From Massilia glaciei (GTDB lineage Bacteria; Pseudomonadota; Gammaproteobacteria; Burkholderiales; Burkholderiaceae_D): a stretch of DNA of 42,967 bases. The notes beneath the pieces were generated by a model. That model searched no databases, had not been told where the DNA came from, and saw nothing but the letters and a program-made list of their open reading frames with translations. Of this stretch, positions 34,537 through 42,967 are shown one piece after another. The stretch lies in assembly GCF_003011895.2 (NCBI RefSeq), contig NZ_PXWF02000244.1, forward strand, positions 1 through 42,967, in the 5' to 3' direction. The position numbers were made by a program, and so were the translations under genes. Within the stretch, counting starts at the first letter, position 1. Every line of letters starts with the position of its first letter.

Positions 34537-35070
34537 ATGCGTTTTAGAAATGGATTGATGAATGCGGTTGTTGCCTTGGGCCTGGCCATGTTCGCGCTCG
34601 CCGCAGCCGCCGCGCCGATGAGCAATGCCGAACTCAAGAAGCAGGTGGCCGACACTGAGCGTGCCTTTGCCGCGTCGATGAAGGCGCGCGACCATGCCGC
34701 TTTCGTCAGTTTTCTTTCGGACGAGACAATTTTCTTCAACGGCAAGCAAGTGCTGCGCGGAAAAACGGCCGTCGGCAAGGCGTGGAAGCGTTTTTACGAG
34801 GAGCCGCAGGCGCCATTCGCATGGGAGCCCGATGAAGTCGAAGTGTTGGACTCGGGCTCCCTCGCACATAGCAGCGGACCGGTGTACGACCCGAGTGGCA
34901 AGCTGATCGCGCGCTACAACTCGATCTGGCGGCTCGAAGCCCCGAACACCTGGCGCATCATCGTCGATAAAGGGGCGGAAGTGTGCAATTGCAAGAAGGA
35001 GGCCGACCCCGACAAGAAGGAGCCAGACCCCGACAAGAAGGAGCCAGACCCCGACAAGAAGCAGCCTTGA
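34537..35070 (+). CDS. Exported SnoaL-like (NTF2-fold) protein with repeat tail
   Basis: A 177-residue protein. Signal peptide (MRFRNGLMNAVVALGLAMFA, then LAAAAAP) and a DUF4440/SnoaL-like domain: ERAFAASMKARDHAAFVSFL, DETIFFNGKQVLRGKTAV and YNSIWRLEAPNTWRIIVDKG. The domain is a small ligand-binding or enzymatic cone; the substrate is unknown. The C-terminus is three copies of DPDKKEP encoded by a 21-bp tandem repeat. GGGAGGA lies 7 bases ahead of ATG 34537; an earlier in-frame ATG is rejected for that reason. Confidence 0.87.
   Translation: MRFRNGLMNAVVALGLAMFALAAAAAPMSNAELKKQVADTERAFAASMKARDHAAFVSFLSDETIFFNGKQVLRGKTAVGKAWKRFYEEPQAPFAWEPDEVEVLDSGSLAHSSGPVYDPSGKLIARYNSIWRLEAPNTWRIIVDKGAEVCNCKKEADPDKKEPDPDKKEPDPDKKQP
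35005..35067 (+). repeat. 21-bp tandem repeat encoding the DPDKKEP tail
   Basis: Three units of GACCCCGACAAGAAGGAGCC plus A (35005, 35026, 35047), the last with CAGCCT ending, then the stop codon. Confidence 0.95.
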
Positions 35071-35184
35071 GTCGATGAGCCTGCCGTACTAACTTGCAAA
35101 TTTCCGCTTGTTAGATCGAATCATTGGTCAAGACTGCGCTGGTTCCGACCAGTCGAGACAAGCCGTCGATGTGGGCCAAACCCT

Positions 35185-35943
35185 ATGCGTGGTTTCATCG
35201 TTGCACTAATACTCTGCACCCTGAATGGCGCCTGCGCGTCGGCGCAGCCTAAGCGTGAGCCCGTTCGCGTCCTGTTTGTCGGCAATAGCCAGATGTATGT
35301 TGGCAATCTCCCCGCCGTATTCGATGCGCTGGCCGCCAGCAATGGGCGTGACGCGCAAAGCGAGATGATTGCGAAGGGCGGCCATACCCTGGCCCGACAC
35401 CTGTCCGATGGCGCCGCGTCAAAGGCGCTGGCAACCGGAAAATTTGACTATCTTGTGCTACAGGAGCGAGGCGGAGACATCATCGGCTCGTTCGGTCAGA
35501 ATGACCGCGATGGTGCCAAGGTTTCATTGCAGGAGTTCACGAGACTGGCGACTGCCGCGCGCGCTGAACCCATCTATCTGGGGACCTACCAGCCCCTGCC
35601 CGCAGTGTCAGACGCGCTGTTAAAAGCCGAGGGGAGTCTGGCCGATCGGCTCAAGCTTGCCTATGTACCCGTCTCGGGACACTTTCGGACGGCGGTCGCG
35701 GCGGCCCCCGAGGCGGCATGGCTGGACAAGGACGGCATGCACCCCGGCCGCGACCTGACGTTTCTCAAAGCCGTGCTGCTATACCGGCAGATTTTTGGCG
35801 CGCTCCCCGCCGCAACGGCGTTTGCGGTAGAGGCTGTGATGGCAGCGCCGCGCACTTCGGCAAAGTCGACCCACGTCTATTCCAAGGAACGTGTGGCCGT
35901 CGTCCTGGAAATTGCGGCCACAAAAGACGCTATACAAGAATGA
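35185..35943 (+). CDS. Exported SGNH/GDSL-family hydrolase
   Basis: A 252-residue protein with a short signal peptide (MRGFIVALILCTLNGACASA). The SGNH fold is shown by VRVLFVGNSQMYVGNLPAVF (nucleophile Ser35) and by DGMHPGRD, holding the paired Asp183 and His186. A block-III Asn is not clear. SGNH enzymes are esterases, lipases or deacetylases; the substrate is unknown. It lies alone 114 bases after the SnoaL-like gene on the same strand. Confidence 0.85.
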   Translation: MRGFIVALILCTLNGACASAQPKREPVRVLFVGNSQMYVGNLPAVFDALAASNGRDAQSEMIAKGGHTLARHLSDGAASKALATGKFDYLVLQERGGDIIGSFGQNDRDGAKVSLQEFTRLATAARAEPIYLGTYQPLPAVSDALLKAEGSLADRLKLAYVPVSGHFRTAVAAAPEAAWLDKDGMHPGRDLTFLKAVLLYRQIFGALPAATAFAVEAVMAAPRTSAKSTHVYSKERVAVVLEIAATKDAIQE

Positions 35944-36046
35944 ATGAAGGTTGCTTCTGTCATGCATAATCGCATAGCCTGTTCCAAGACCTTCCAGCCC
36001 CGTTTTGGATCCCGCGATAAGCGCCCGCCGTTTGCAAGCACCAGCT

Positions 36047-37054
<1,008 letters not shown>

Positions 37055-37164
37055 TTATTTGCTCCGGTTATGTACGCCAGCGAAGTATGATCGTTGAGTC
37101 ATCGGCCCACAATTGCCTTATTATGCAAAGGATTGTTGATTCTGGCGCAATAAAAGATGATTAC
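37055..37164. promoter_or_regulatory. Divergent regulatory spacer, aldo/keto reductase / LysR
   Basis: 110 bases between head-to-head genes. It includes TTGCCTTATTATGCAA (37113-37128; arms TTGC/GCAA) inside an outer ACAAT...ATTGT pair (37109-37136), a candidate LysR site. Confidence 0.4.
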
Positions 37165-38046
37165 ATGGATATGCTGAAGGAGATGGCGGTTTTCGCGCAG
37201 GTGGTCGATAGAGGGGGATTTTCCGCGGCGGCGCGGCAACTCGGACTGACGACATCGGCGGTGAGCCGGCACGTCTCCCGCCTCGAGGCCCACCTGGGCG
37301 GGCGTCTTTTGCATAGGACCACACGCTCCCTGACCACGACCGAGCTCGGACTCGAGGTGCATGCCGGCTGCACGCGCATGCTAAGCGCCGCGCGCGAGAT
37401 CGAATCGCTGGCCGGAACCTACAGCGCGCGGCCCAACGGCATCCTGCGCATCACGGCGCCGGTCGTGTTCGGCCAAGTGTGGCTGGCGCCGAAGCTGTCG
37501 CACTTCCTCGATCTGTTCCCGGAAGTCGATGTGCGCCTGACGCTGGTCGACCGCACCGTCGACCTGATCGAAGAGGGCGTCGATGTGGCGATCCGCATTT
37601 CGCGCGAACTGGCGCCCGGACTGGCGGCGCGGCCCTTGTGCGAGATGCGCTATGTGCTGGTCGCGTCACCAGCCTACGTGGCTCGGAACGGCTTGCCGGA
37701 CAGGCCGGAAGTCTTGCAAGAGCATCGGTGCATCTACCTTGGCTACGGCGCGTTTGGCGAGCAATGGACGCTCCAGCGCGACGACGAGCGGATCGGCGTT
37801 CGGGTGCCGAGCAGGCTGACGATCAATAACAGCGCGGCGATCCTTGCAACAGTGGAAGCTGGCGGCGGGATCGGGCTGGTGCCCGATTTTGCCGCGCATG
37901 CGGCCCTCGGCGAAGCGCGGGTCCAGCAGGTGCTCGGCGACTGGGATTTTTGCGAGCCCTATGCCGGCACCGTGCACGCCGTGTATATTCCTGGGCGCCA
38001 TTTGGCGCTGAAAGTGCGTGTGTTGATTGATTATCTCGTGGGCTGA
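37165..38046 (+). CDS. LysR-family transcriptional regulator
   Basis: A 293-residue regulator: HTH at about 5-60 (FAQVVDRGGFSAAARQLGLT, TSAVSRHVSRLEAHLGGRLL) and a C-terminal effector domain (ILRITAPVVFGQVWLAPKLS, VEAGGGIGLVPDFAA). ATG 37165 (MDMLKEMAVF) is chosen because LysR proteins begin a few residues before this helix; an in-frame ATG 78 bases upstream overlaps the operator-like palindrome. Likely target is the divergent reductase. Confidence 0.92.
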   Translation: MDMLKEMAVFAQVVDRGGFSAAARQLGLTTSAVSRHVSRLEAHLGGRLLHRTTRSLTTTELGLEVHAGCTRMLSAAREIESLAGTYSARPNGILRITAPVVFGQVWLAPKLSHFLDLFPEVDVRLTLVDRTVDLIEEGVDVAIRISRELAPGLAARPLCEMRYVLVASPAYVARNGLPDRPEVLQEHRCIYLGYGAFGEQWTLQRDDERIGVRVPSRLTINNSAAILATVEAGGGIGLVPDFAAHAALGEARVQQVLGDWDFCEPYAGTVHAVYIPGRHLALKVRVLIDYLVG

Positions 38047-38061
38047 TTGTGCAAAACGCGG

Positions 38062-39756
38062 TCACGCCGGCTCCGCGTGTTCCACCATGAGCTGCACTTT
38101 GGTCACGCCGTTGTACTCGTTGGCGTCGAGGCGGAACGCAACGCGCGCGCGTTCCCCCATCGAGGCGGTGTGGCCGAACCAGATCGCGTCGTAGCGGTGG
38201 CCGTTGCGCTCCAATAGCAGCTTGAGGTGGCGCTCCTTGAGGATGCGCTGGCTGACCACCCGGAACTCGTCGCAAAAGACCGGCGGCGCGAAGCCCTGGC
38301 CCCACACCTGGCCGTCCATGAGCGCGATGAACTGGGTGGTGTAGTAGGCGTCTTCGAGTGGGCCGTCGGTTTCGATCACGCGTTCGAGCTGCTGCTCGCT
38401 CAGCCAGGCCCGCCCGACCGCCTCGAACGCCTCCGAGAACGCCTCGAAGGCGTCGGCGCGGATGGTCAGCCCGGCCGCCATCGCGTGGCCGCCGAACTTG
38501 TCGATCAGGTTAGGGGCGCGCTTGGACACGAGGTCGAGCGCGTCGCGCAGGTGGAAGCCGGGAATCGACCGGCCCGATCCCTTGATCCAGCCGTCGGCGC
38601 CGGGCGCGAAGGTGATCGTGGGGCGGAAGAATTTTTCTTTCAGGCGCGAGGCGACGATGCCGATCACGCCCTGGTGCCAGCCGGCGTCGAACACGCTGAT
38701 CGTGCTGCTGTTGGCCGGCTCGAACGCGTCCAGGTGCAGCAGGGCCGCGTCCTGCATCTCGGCTTCGATCTCGCGCCGCTTGAGGTTGATCTCGTTGAGC
38801 TGCTGGGCGATCGCCCAGGCGCGCCCCTCGTCGTCGGTGACCAGGCATTCGATCCCGAGCGACATGTCGTCGAGCCGGCCGGCCGCGTTCAGGCGCGGCC
38901 CGAGCGCAAAGCCAAGGTCGAACGGCGAGGCGGTGCGCGCCTCGCGTCCGGCCACGCGGAACAGCGCGGCCACGCCCGCGTGCATGCGGCCGGCGCGCAT
39001 GCGCTTGAGACCCTGGGCGACGAGGATGCGGTTGTTGGAATCGAGCCGCACCACGTCGGCCACGGTGCCCAGCGCGACCAGGTCGAGCAGGCTATCGAGC
39101 TTGGGCTGGCTCTGGGCGTCGAACACGCCGCGCTTGCGCAGCTCGGCGCGCAGCGCGAGCAGCACGTAAAACACCACGCCCACGCCGGCCAGGTGCTTGC
39201 TCGGAAAGCCGCACTGGGGCTGGTTCGGGTTGACGATCACGCGCGCCTCGGGCAGCGTGTCGGCCGGCAGGTGGTGGTCGGTGACGACGACCTCGATGCC
39301 GCGCCGCTTCGCCTCGAGCACGCCGTCGATGCTGGCGATGCCGTTGTCGACGGTGATGATGATGTCGGGCGATTTCTCGCGCGCGGTCAGTGCGACGATT
39401 TCGGGCGTGAGGCCGTAGCCGTATTCAAATCGGTTGGGGACGATGAAGTCGACGGTCGCGCCCATCGAGCGCAGGCCGCGCAGGGCCACGGCGCAGGCGG
39501 TGGCGCCGTCGCAGTCGTAGTCGGCGACGATCACCATTTTTTTGCCGGCCGCGATGGCGTCGGCCAGGAACACGGCCGCCGCGCCGATGTGCAGCAGGCC
39601 GCCGGGCGCCATCAGCGCCGTCAGCTCGCTCGACAGTTCGCGCGCATCGGTCAGGCCGCGCGAGGCGTAAAGGCGCGCCAGCACGGGGTGGACGCCTTCC
39701 TGGCGCAGCAGTTCGGAGGTGCGGAAAGAGCAGGGGCGGGTGCTGATGCGGGTCAT
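38062..39756 (-). CDS. recJ: Single-stranded-DNA-specific exonuclease RecJ
   Basis: A 564-residue 5'-3' ssDNA exonuclease used in recombination and mismatch repair. DHH-family motifs: VADYDCDGATACAVAL (motif I), ITVDNGIAS (II), VVVTDHHLP (III), LVALGTVADVV (IV), then the DHHA1 part with GGHAMAAGLTI and the OB-fold tail. ATG 39756 overlaps the stop of the upstream gene by four bases (ATGA), so the two are translationally coupled. recJ adjoins prfB in many proteobacteria; here about 8 kb of other genes separate them. Confidence 0.97.
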   Translation of the reverse strand: MTRISTRPCSFRTSELLRQEGVHPVLARLYASRGLTDARELSSELTALMAPGGLLHIGAAAVFLADAIAAGKKMVIVADYDCDGATACAVALRGLRSMGATVDFIVPNRFEYGYGLTPEIVALTAREKSPDIIITVDNGIASIDGVLEAKRRGIEVVVTDHHLPADTLPEARVIVNPNQPQCGFPSKHLAGVGVVFYVLLALRAELRKRGVFDAQSQPKLDSLLDLVALGTVADVVRLDSNNRILVAQGLKRMRAGRMHAGVAALFRVAGREARTASPFDLGFALGPRLNAAGRLDDMSLGIECLVTDDEGRAWAIAQQLNEINLKRREIEAEMQDAALLHLDAFEPANSSTISVFDAGWHQGVIGIVASRLKEKFFRPTITFAPGADGWIKGSGRSIPGFHLRDALDLVSKRAPNLIDKFGGHAMAAGLTIRADAFEAFSEAFEAVGRAWLSEQQLERVIETDGPLEDAYYTTQFIALMDGQVWGQGFAPPVFCDEFRVVSQRILKERHLKLLLERNGHRYDAIWFGHTASMGERARVAFRLDANEYNGVTKVQLMVEHAEPA

Positions 39757-40787
39757 GGAAGCAATCGGTTCAGAGTGGGGCGGCGCCAGAAGGCGCGTTG
39801 GGACATTTTGGTGGTGGCAAAGGTGGCCTGCGCGTCGCGCCGGGTCAGCACCAGGTCGATCCGGCTGACGGCGCCGCGGCCCAGGGCGGCCAGCAGCGGC
39901 GCGAACAGCTCTTGTTCGAGGCGCTGCATCTGCATCAGCCAGCCCGACCAGTCGGCGGCGATCGCCGCTTCGCCCAGGCTGCCGACAACGAGCTGCGTGG
40001 CTTGCTGCGCGCTGCCGGGCGCGGCGGCGAACTGGGGCGCGGTGGTCGCGGCGCGCCCGGTGGCGGCCGTCAGCCATGGCGGGCAGTTGATGCTGGCCAG
40101 TGCGCCCGGCTTGGCCGGCGCGTCGCGCTGCGAGGCGGGCGCCCACGGCCAGAACGAATTGACCGGCGGCTGCCCAAGCGCGGCGCGCGCGAGGTTGGCC
40201 GGGTGCTCGAACCAGAGCATCTGCACCTCGTTCTGGAGCTTGCGGTATTCGGCCGCGACGGCGCCCGAGGGCAGCCAGTCGGTCACGTTCTGGCCGGCCG
40301 CGGCGTCGGGCGAGGCGGTGTCGAGTTCCGCCCAGGCGTCGGCGCGCATGAACCAGGTGTTGGCGTCGCCGTACAACAGGGGCTTGTCGATCTCGTCGAA
40401 GTACGGCTTGGCCGACTCGAACAGGGCGCGCGCGTGCGGCTCGCTCAGGTGCAGCCGGCGCGGGTCGTTCATCGACAGGTGGCTACGGGCGATTTCGATG
40501 TGCGCCGGGTTGACGATGAACCAGGTGCCGTCGCCCGTGTCGAGGCCGAAACCGCGCATCGCCGCCACGGCGAACGGGCAGTTCTCGCCCGCCGGCAGGC
40601 CGAGCGCGCGCGCCAGCCACAACTCGTGCGGCAGCGCGCGCGCGCCGGGGTGGAACGTGGTGACGGTGTGGGACGCGGTGCGGGTCAGCAGGGCTGACAA
40701 GGCGGGCGCTTGCAGGGCGCGCGCGAGGTCTGGGGCAAGTTCAGGCGGGGGCAGGGCGAAGGGCAGGACAAGCGTGATCTGGGTCAT
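39753..40787 (-). CDS. RpfE-type conserved protein coupled to recJ
   Basis: A 344-residue protein starting MTQITLVLPFALPPPELAPD. It resembles proteins annotated as 'regulatory protein, RpfE type' or as cofactor-independent phosphoglycerate-mutase-like (COG4255 group) that lie next to recJ in Burkholderiales and in the Xanthomonas rpf region. Typical segments: FHPGARALPHELWLARALGL, GDANTWFMRADAWAELDTAS and LQNEVQMLWFEHPANLARAA. The biochemical function is not established, and the alkaline-phosphatase-like active site cannot be confirmed by eye. ATG 40787 is chosen; the longer frame upstream lacks similarity. The stop overlaps recJ. Confidence 0.8.
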   Translation of the reverse strand: MTQITLVLPFALPPPELAPDLARALQAPALSALLTRTASHTVTTFHPGARALPHELWLARALGLPAGENCPFAVAAMRGFGLDTGDGTWFIVNPAHIEIARSHLSMNDPRRLHLSEPHARALFESAKPYFDEIDKPLLYGDANTWFMRADAWAELDTASPDAAAGQNVTDWLPSGAVAAEYRKLQNEVQMLWFEHPANLARAALGQPPVNSFWPWAPASQRDAPAKPGALASINCPPWLTAATGRAATTAPQFAAAPGSAQQATQLVVGSLGEAAIAADWSGWLMQMQRLEQELFAPLLAALGRGAVSRIDLVLTRRDAQATFATTKMSQRAFWRRPTLNRLLP

Positions 40788-41154
40788 CCCGCATTGTAAC
40801 GGTAAAAAATGTGGACCGGAAAATAGCGAATCGCAGCAGTGGTTTGCGGTCCGCCACAAAAATGGCCTTGATCGGTGCTCGTCCGAACTCGGTTCCACAT
40901 GCACCTTGCGCTGCCGCTGCCGATAGCGCCAGAATGCCTGGTTATTCGAGGTGCCCCCAAATTATCGGCTATGGAAGAACGCATGACGCACGTGCCCGCA
41001 CGTTCTTTTGCGCTGGCGTTGACATCTTATAGATTGATGGGAAATTGCCAGCCGTGGGGATTTGATGGTGATGGTGATCATGAACGGCCAGCCGGGCAGT
41101 CAGAGCAATGACGCAAAAGTATTGGTGGCGGCGGTTCGTCCAATAAACGCACTG
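40788..41154. other. Gene-free stretch before the family B element
   Basis: No supported gene. TACAAT on the minus strand (40793-40798), near the ATG of the RpfE-type gene, may be its -10 box. The remaining sequence has lower GC than the flanking genes and short stop-ridden frames. Confidence 0.5.
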
Positions 41155-41313
41155 AGAGGCTGAGAGTCTTTCGATCATGCCCACTCAGCACGCCAGAAAG
41201 CGCCAGTTCGTCGTTGCAAATGCTCGCCATAGCCCGCTATGGCTGTGCTTTGCGCCTCGATCTGCCGCTTTCGGGCGGGCTGCTCGGACACGCCCGAAAA
41301 ACTCTCAGCCTCT
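41155..41313 (+). repeat. MITE-like palindromic element, family B, copy 1
   Basis: 159 bp with a perfect 13-bp terminal repeat (AGAGGCTGAGAGT / ACTCTCAGCCTCT), subterminal pairing (CCAGAAAGCG / CGCTTTCGGG region) and a central hairpin CCATAGCCCGCTATGG (41227-41242). No coding capacity. Present again, inverted, at 42634-42794. Confidence 0.9.
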
Positions 41314-41328
41314 GACTTGTCGTTGCCA

Positions 41329-41357
41329 GGGGGGCTGCGCGAGCAAGCCCCCCTTTT
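41329..41357 (+). terminator. Terminator-like hairpin with T-run, no upstream gene seen
   Basis: GGGGGGCT (41329-41336) pairs with AGCCCCCC (41346-41353), then TTTT. It looks like a rightward terminator, but the preceding 500 bases hold no plus-strand gene. Confidence 0.55.
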
Positions 41358-41407
41358 ACTCACGAACGACCGTTGGTCGTTCCTCGTTCCTCGTTCCGTA
41401 GCATCTA

Positions 41408-41740
41408 TTAGAATTCAGCCGATATTTCAACCTTCAGTGGTTTGAATGTGATGGTGACGGTTACCTTGATCTTCTTTCCAACCAATTCCTTGGGGTTCGC
41501 ATCCTTGGCGATGGGAAGGATAAATTCCTGGCCGCCTGCCATAATCGTCATCGTGCCTCTATTGACTGCCTTGACGACGCCATCGAGCTTCCTGGACTCG
41601 CTTGGGCCGGCTCTCTCCAACATCCCAGCGCTCTTGGCAGGCGCTGCTCTGTCCATCTGGCCATGGGCAAGCACCGGAAATGCGAGTGCGACGGTGGCAG
41701 CCAAAGTAGCGATCAGTTTATTGTTCATGTTTTTATCCAT
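41408..41740 (-). CDS. Small exported protein of unknown function
   Basis: About 110 residues (MDKNMNNKLIATLAATVALAFPVLAHGQ...): signal peptide, a short Ala/Ser linker, and a compact beta-rich domain (RKLDGVVKAVNRGTMTIMAG, then GQEFILPIAKD, VGKKIKVTVTITF). The pattern 'conversion to a short loop, then TI-x-x-G-x-x-F' resembles small OB-like periplasmic proteins such as CusF or DUF1344, but no metal residues are clear. The start is either 41740 or 41728. Convincing signal peptide and codon use; it lies alone between element copies. A hairpin (GAACGACC/GGTCGTTC, 41364-41382) follows its stop. Confidence 0.75.
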   Translation of the reverse strand: MDKNMNNKLIATLAATVALAFPVLAHGQMDRAAPAKSAGMLERAGPSESRKLDGVVKAVNRGTMTIMAGGQEFILPIAKDANPKELVGKKIKVTVTITFKPLKVEISAEF

Positions 41741-42045
41741 TTCCGTTTTGGCGGGCTTGTTTGATTGAATTGCTTGCATCCCCCCAGCACAAGCCCTTCG
41801 CTAGAACGACGTCCATCGCAGTCAAAACACGTCCGACTTATCCCCAGACACACAAGATTACCACATAAAATTCCGGAAAGTTGATTGTCGGTATCAATCT
41901 ACGGCATTTTATTTTAGATGGAGAAGATTGTATAAATTGCATAGTAAAACTGGGGGGCAGGGTTGCTCCAAAAACGCCGCGGTCTATTGTTCACCTCGAA
42001 AAACCACGCCGGGTATATTGCCTACCAGGCAACTATTTGATCTAA
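41741..42045. other. Gene-free A/T-richer stretch upstream of the small exported protein
   Basis: No gene supported. Markedly lower GC than the rest of the window (for example TTCCGGAAAGTTGATTGTCG and ACGGCATTTTATTTTAGATG), suggestive of acquired or decayed DNA and of the promoter of the leftward small gene. Confidence 0.5.
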
Positions 42046-42340
42046 GCGACAAGCAGATGGAATTTCGATGGATCAACCGTCTGAGCTTTCATCGTTTCGA
42101 TGGGTTGCACACAAGCCGCCAGATACCGGATCGGACGACGATCAGGACCTTCAATGAGCGCCTGATGCGGGCCGGCTGAGCAAGCACGGTTACATCGCTC
42201 GCGGCGGGCGGATGGCACGATGCGGGCATCATGCTGGCACCGAAGCAGTCGCTAAGCATGAAGGAGGGCGAAACCAAGAGCGGTGCAAACCACCACATTG
42301 CCAAGACCCTCGGCTTGACGGGTCGACGCAGCAACTGAAT
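42045..42340 (+). pseudogene. Relic of an IS5-family transposase
   Basis: Plus-strand reading gives DLSDKQMEFRWINRLSFHRF and RQIPDRTTIRTFNERLMRAG, the conserved N-terminal block of IS5-type DDE transposases (LSDxQxExxxxxRLSFxRF ... VPDxTTIxxFRxxL), then a TGA. Just beyond, frame-shifted pieces continue in order: KHGYIARGGRM in one frame and DAGIMLAPKQSLSMKEGE in another, matching the next transposase segment. The DDE catalytic core and both IS ends are missing. Confidence 0.75.
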
Positions 42341-42633
42341 TGGAAGGTCGCTGCCTGAATTTGCAGCGTCTGGACTACCTGAAGGAGGTTAAGGAGTTGT
42401 TCAAGAATAACTGTAGCAATTGGATCGGCCCTGACGGGCGCGCTGCGGCCTCGGCGTTCGTGCAGACCGCCCTCGTCGTCGCCATAGCGCGCTATGCCTC
42501 CTTCCCGCGCCTTGCATCGCCGCGAAGAATTTGCGGTGCCCGGATTGCCTTGCAATCCGGCCCGCCAGAGCCGCCCAATTGTCACACTCATTTATTCACG
42601 GCTTCTTCTAAGGTCGGGGCGTTCTGAGGCCTT
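42341..42633. other. Gene-free stretch with small palindromes
   Basis: No supported gene. It contains a perfect 9-bp hairpin (CCGGATTGC CTT GCAATCCGG, 42540-42560) and CCATAGCGCGCTATG (42482-42496), similar to the centre of the family A and B elements and possibly a third, eroded relative. Confidence 0.5.
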
Positions 42634-42794
42634 AGAGGCTGAGAGTTTTTCGGACGTGGCCGAGCAGCGCGCCAGAAGGTGGCCGATCTAGGCGCAAAGC
42701 ACAGCCATAGCTCGGGCTATGGCGAGCATTTGCAACGACGAGCGGGCGCTTTCCGGCGGGATGGAAGGGCATGGTCGAAAGACTCTCAGCCTCT
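42634..42794 (-). repeat. MITE-like palindromic element, family B, copy 2 (inverted)
   Basis: 161 bp with the same 13-bp ends (42634-42646, 42782-42794). Its reverse complement aligns with copy 1 along its length (GCTCGTCGTTGCAAATGCTC, CCATAGCCCGAGCTATGGCT, GTGCTTTGCGCCT). The 173 bases after it to the window end show no gene. Confidence 0.9.
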
Positions 42795-42967
42795 TAGTCC
42801 GTGTTGATTGCCAAAATCGCAGGTGAGCTCCACGAAAATGCTGTTTTCGGCGCTCGCCCAACTCGTTTCCACGTGAGTCATAAGAAGCTTATTGACACAC
42901 TACACTAGACCGCTGCGGTTCAGGACCCTCACGGCGACATCTGCCAGGGCGATTGCATGAAGCCAAA

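Noticed and set aside
35944-36046. Possible gene fragment after the SGNH hydrolase (reading NGGRLSRDPKRGWKVLEQAM on the minus strand)
   Set aside because: Short, no recognised family and no start signal.
38227-40926. 899-codon open frame opposite recJ and the RpfE-type gene
   Set aside because: Same antisense composition; it spans two real genes and contains no recognisable domain.
40969-41184. 71-codon leftward frame with a His cluster
   Set aside because: No ribosome-binding site and no hydrophobic or domain pattern; it overlaps the family B element end.

Overview
The window is a high-GC bacterial chromosome segment whose gene content fits a betaproteobacterium of the order Burkholderiales, most likely the Oxalobacteraceae (Massilia/Duganella/Janthinobacterium type). 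This rests on the phaC-phaR pair, an RpfE-type gene fused by overlap to recJ, a short DUF2288 protein and the strong G/C third-position bias. It is an inference from protein resemblance, not a database match.

Layout. 1-5.4 kb: a cut-off HD-GYP-like protein, an orphan PIN-domain protein, yaaA, bamD, and a rluD-pgeF pair with overlapping stop/start. 5.4-7.9 kb: PHA granule synthesis (phaC) and its regulator phaR. 8.2-11.2 kb: rimO and metC, separated by a 169-bp palindromic element; a second, half copy of that element follows metC and cuts a thioesterase relic. 11.4-21 kb: a long leftward block with a small membrane protein, trxC, a Tyr/Gln/Pro-repeat lipoprotein, serB, mfd, a 5'-nucleotidase and penicillin-binding protein 1A. 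21-26.2 kb: an epimerase divergent from a LysR regulator, a proton-dependent peptide transporter and ppnN. 26.5-29.8 kb: a leftward prfB-HAD phosphatase-lysS operon, with prfB needing a programmed +1 frameshift.

From about 30 to 38 kb, accessory genes lie between prfB and recJ, which are neighbours in many proteobacteria. They are a lipoprotein cyclic-nucleotide phosphodiesterase, a repeat-rich non-coding stretch, a Sel1-repeat protein, a RES/Xre toxin-antitoxin pair with a trailing DUF2288 gene, a SnoaL-like exported protein, an SGNH hydrolase, and an aldo/keto reductase divergent from a LysR regulator. recJ and its overlapping RpfE-type partner follow at 38-40.8 kb. The last 2 kb is gene-poor: one small exported protein, an IS5-type transposase relic, and two inverted copies of a 160-bp palindromic element.

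The most distinctive content is the non-coding structure. There are two families of about 160-bp terminally inverted, hairpin-forming elements that share the same architecture, four copies of a shorter CGTCATCCCCGCG-type inverted repeat, and at least six short tandem-repeat arrays (8 to 21 bp units), several inside genes or in gene leaders. No rRNA, tRNA, CRISPR array, intact insertion sequence or prophage was seen.
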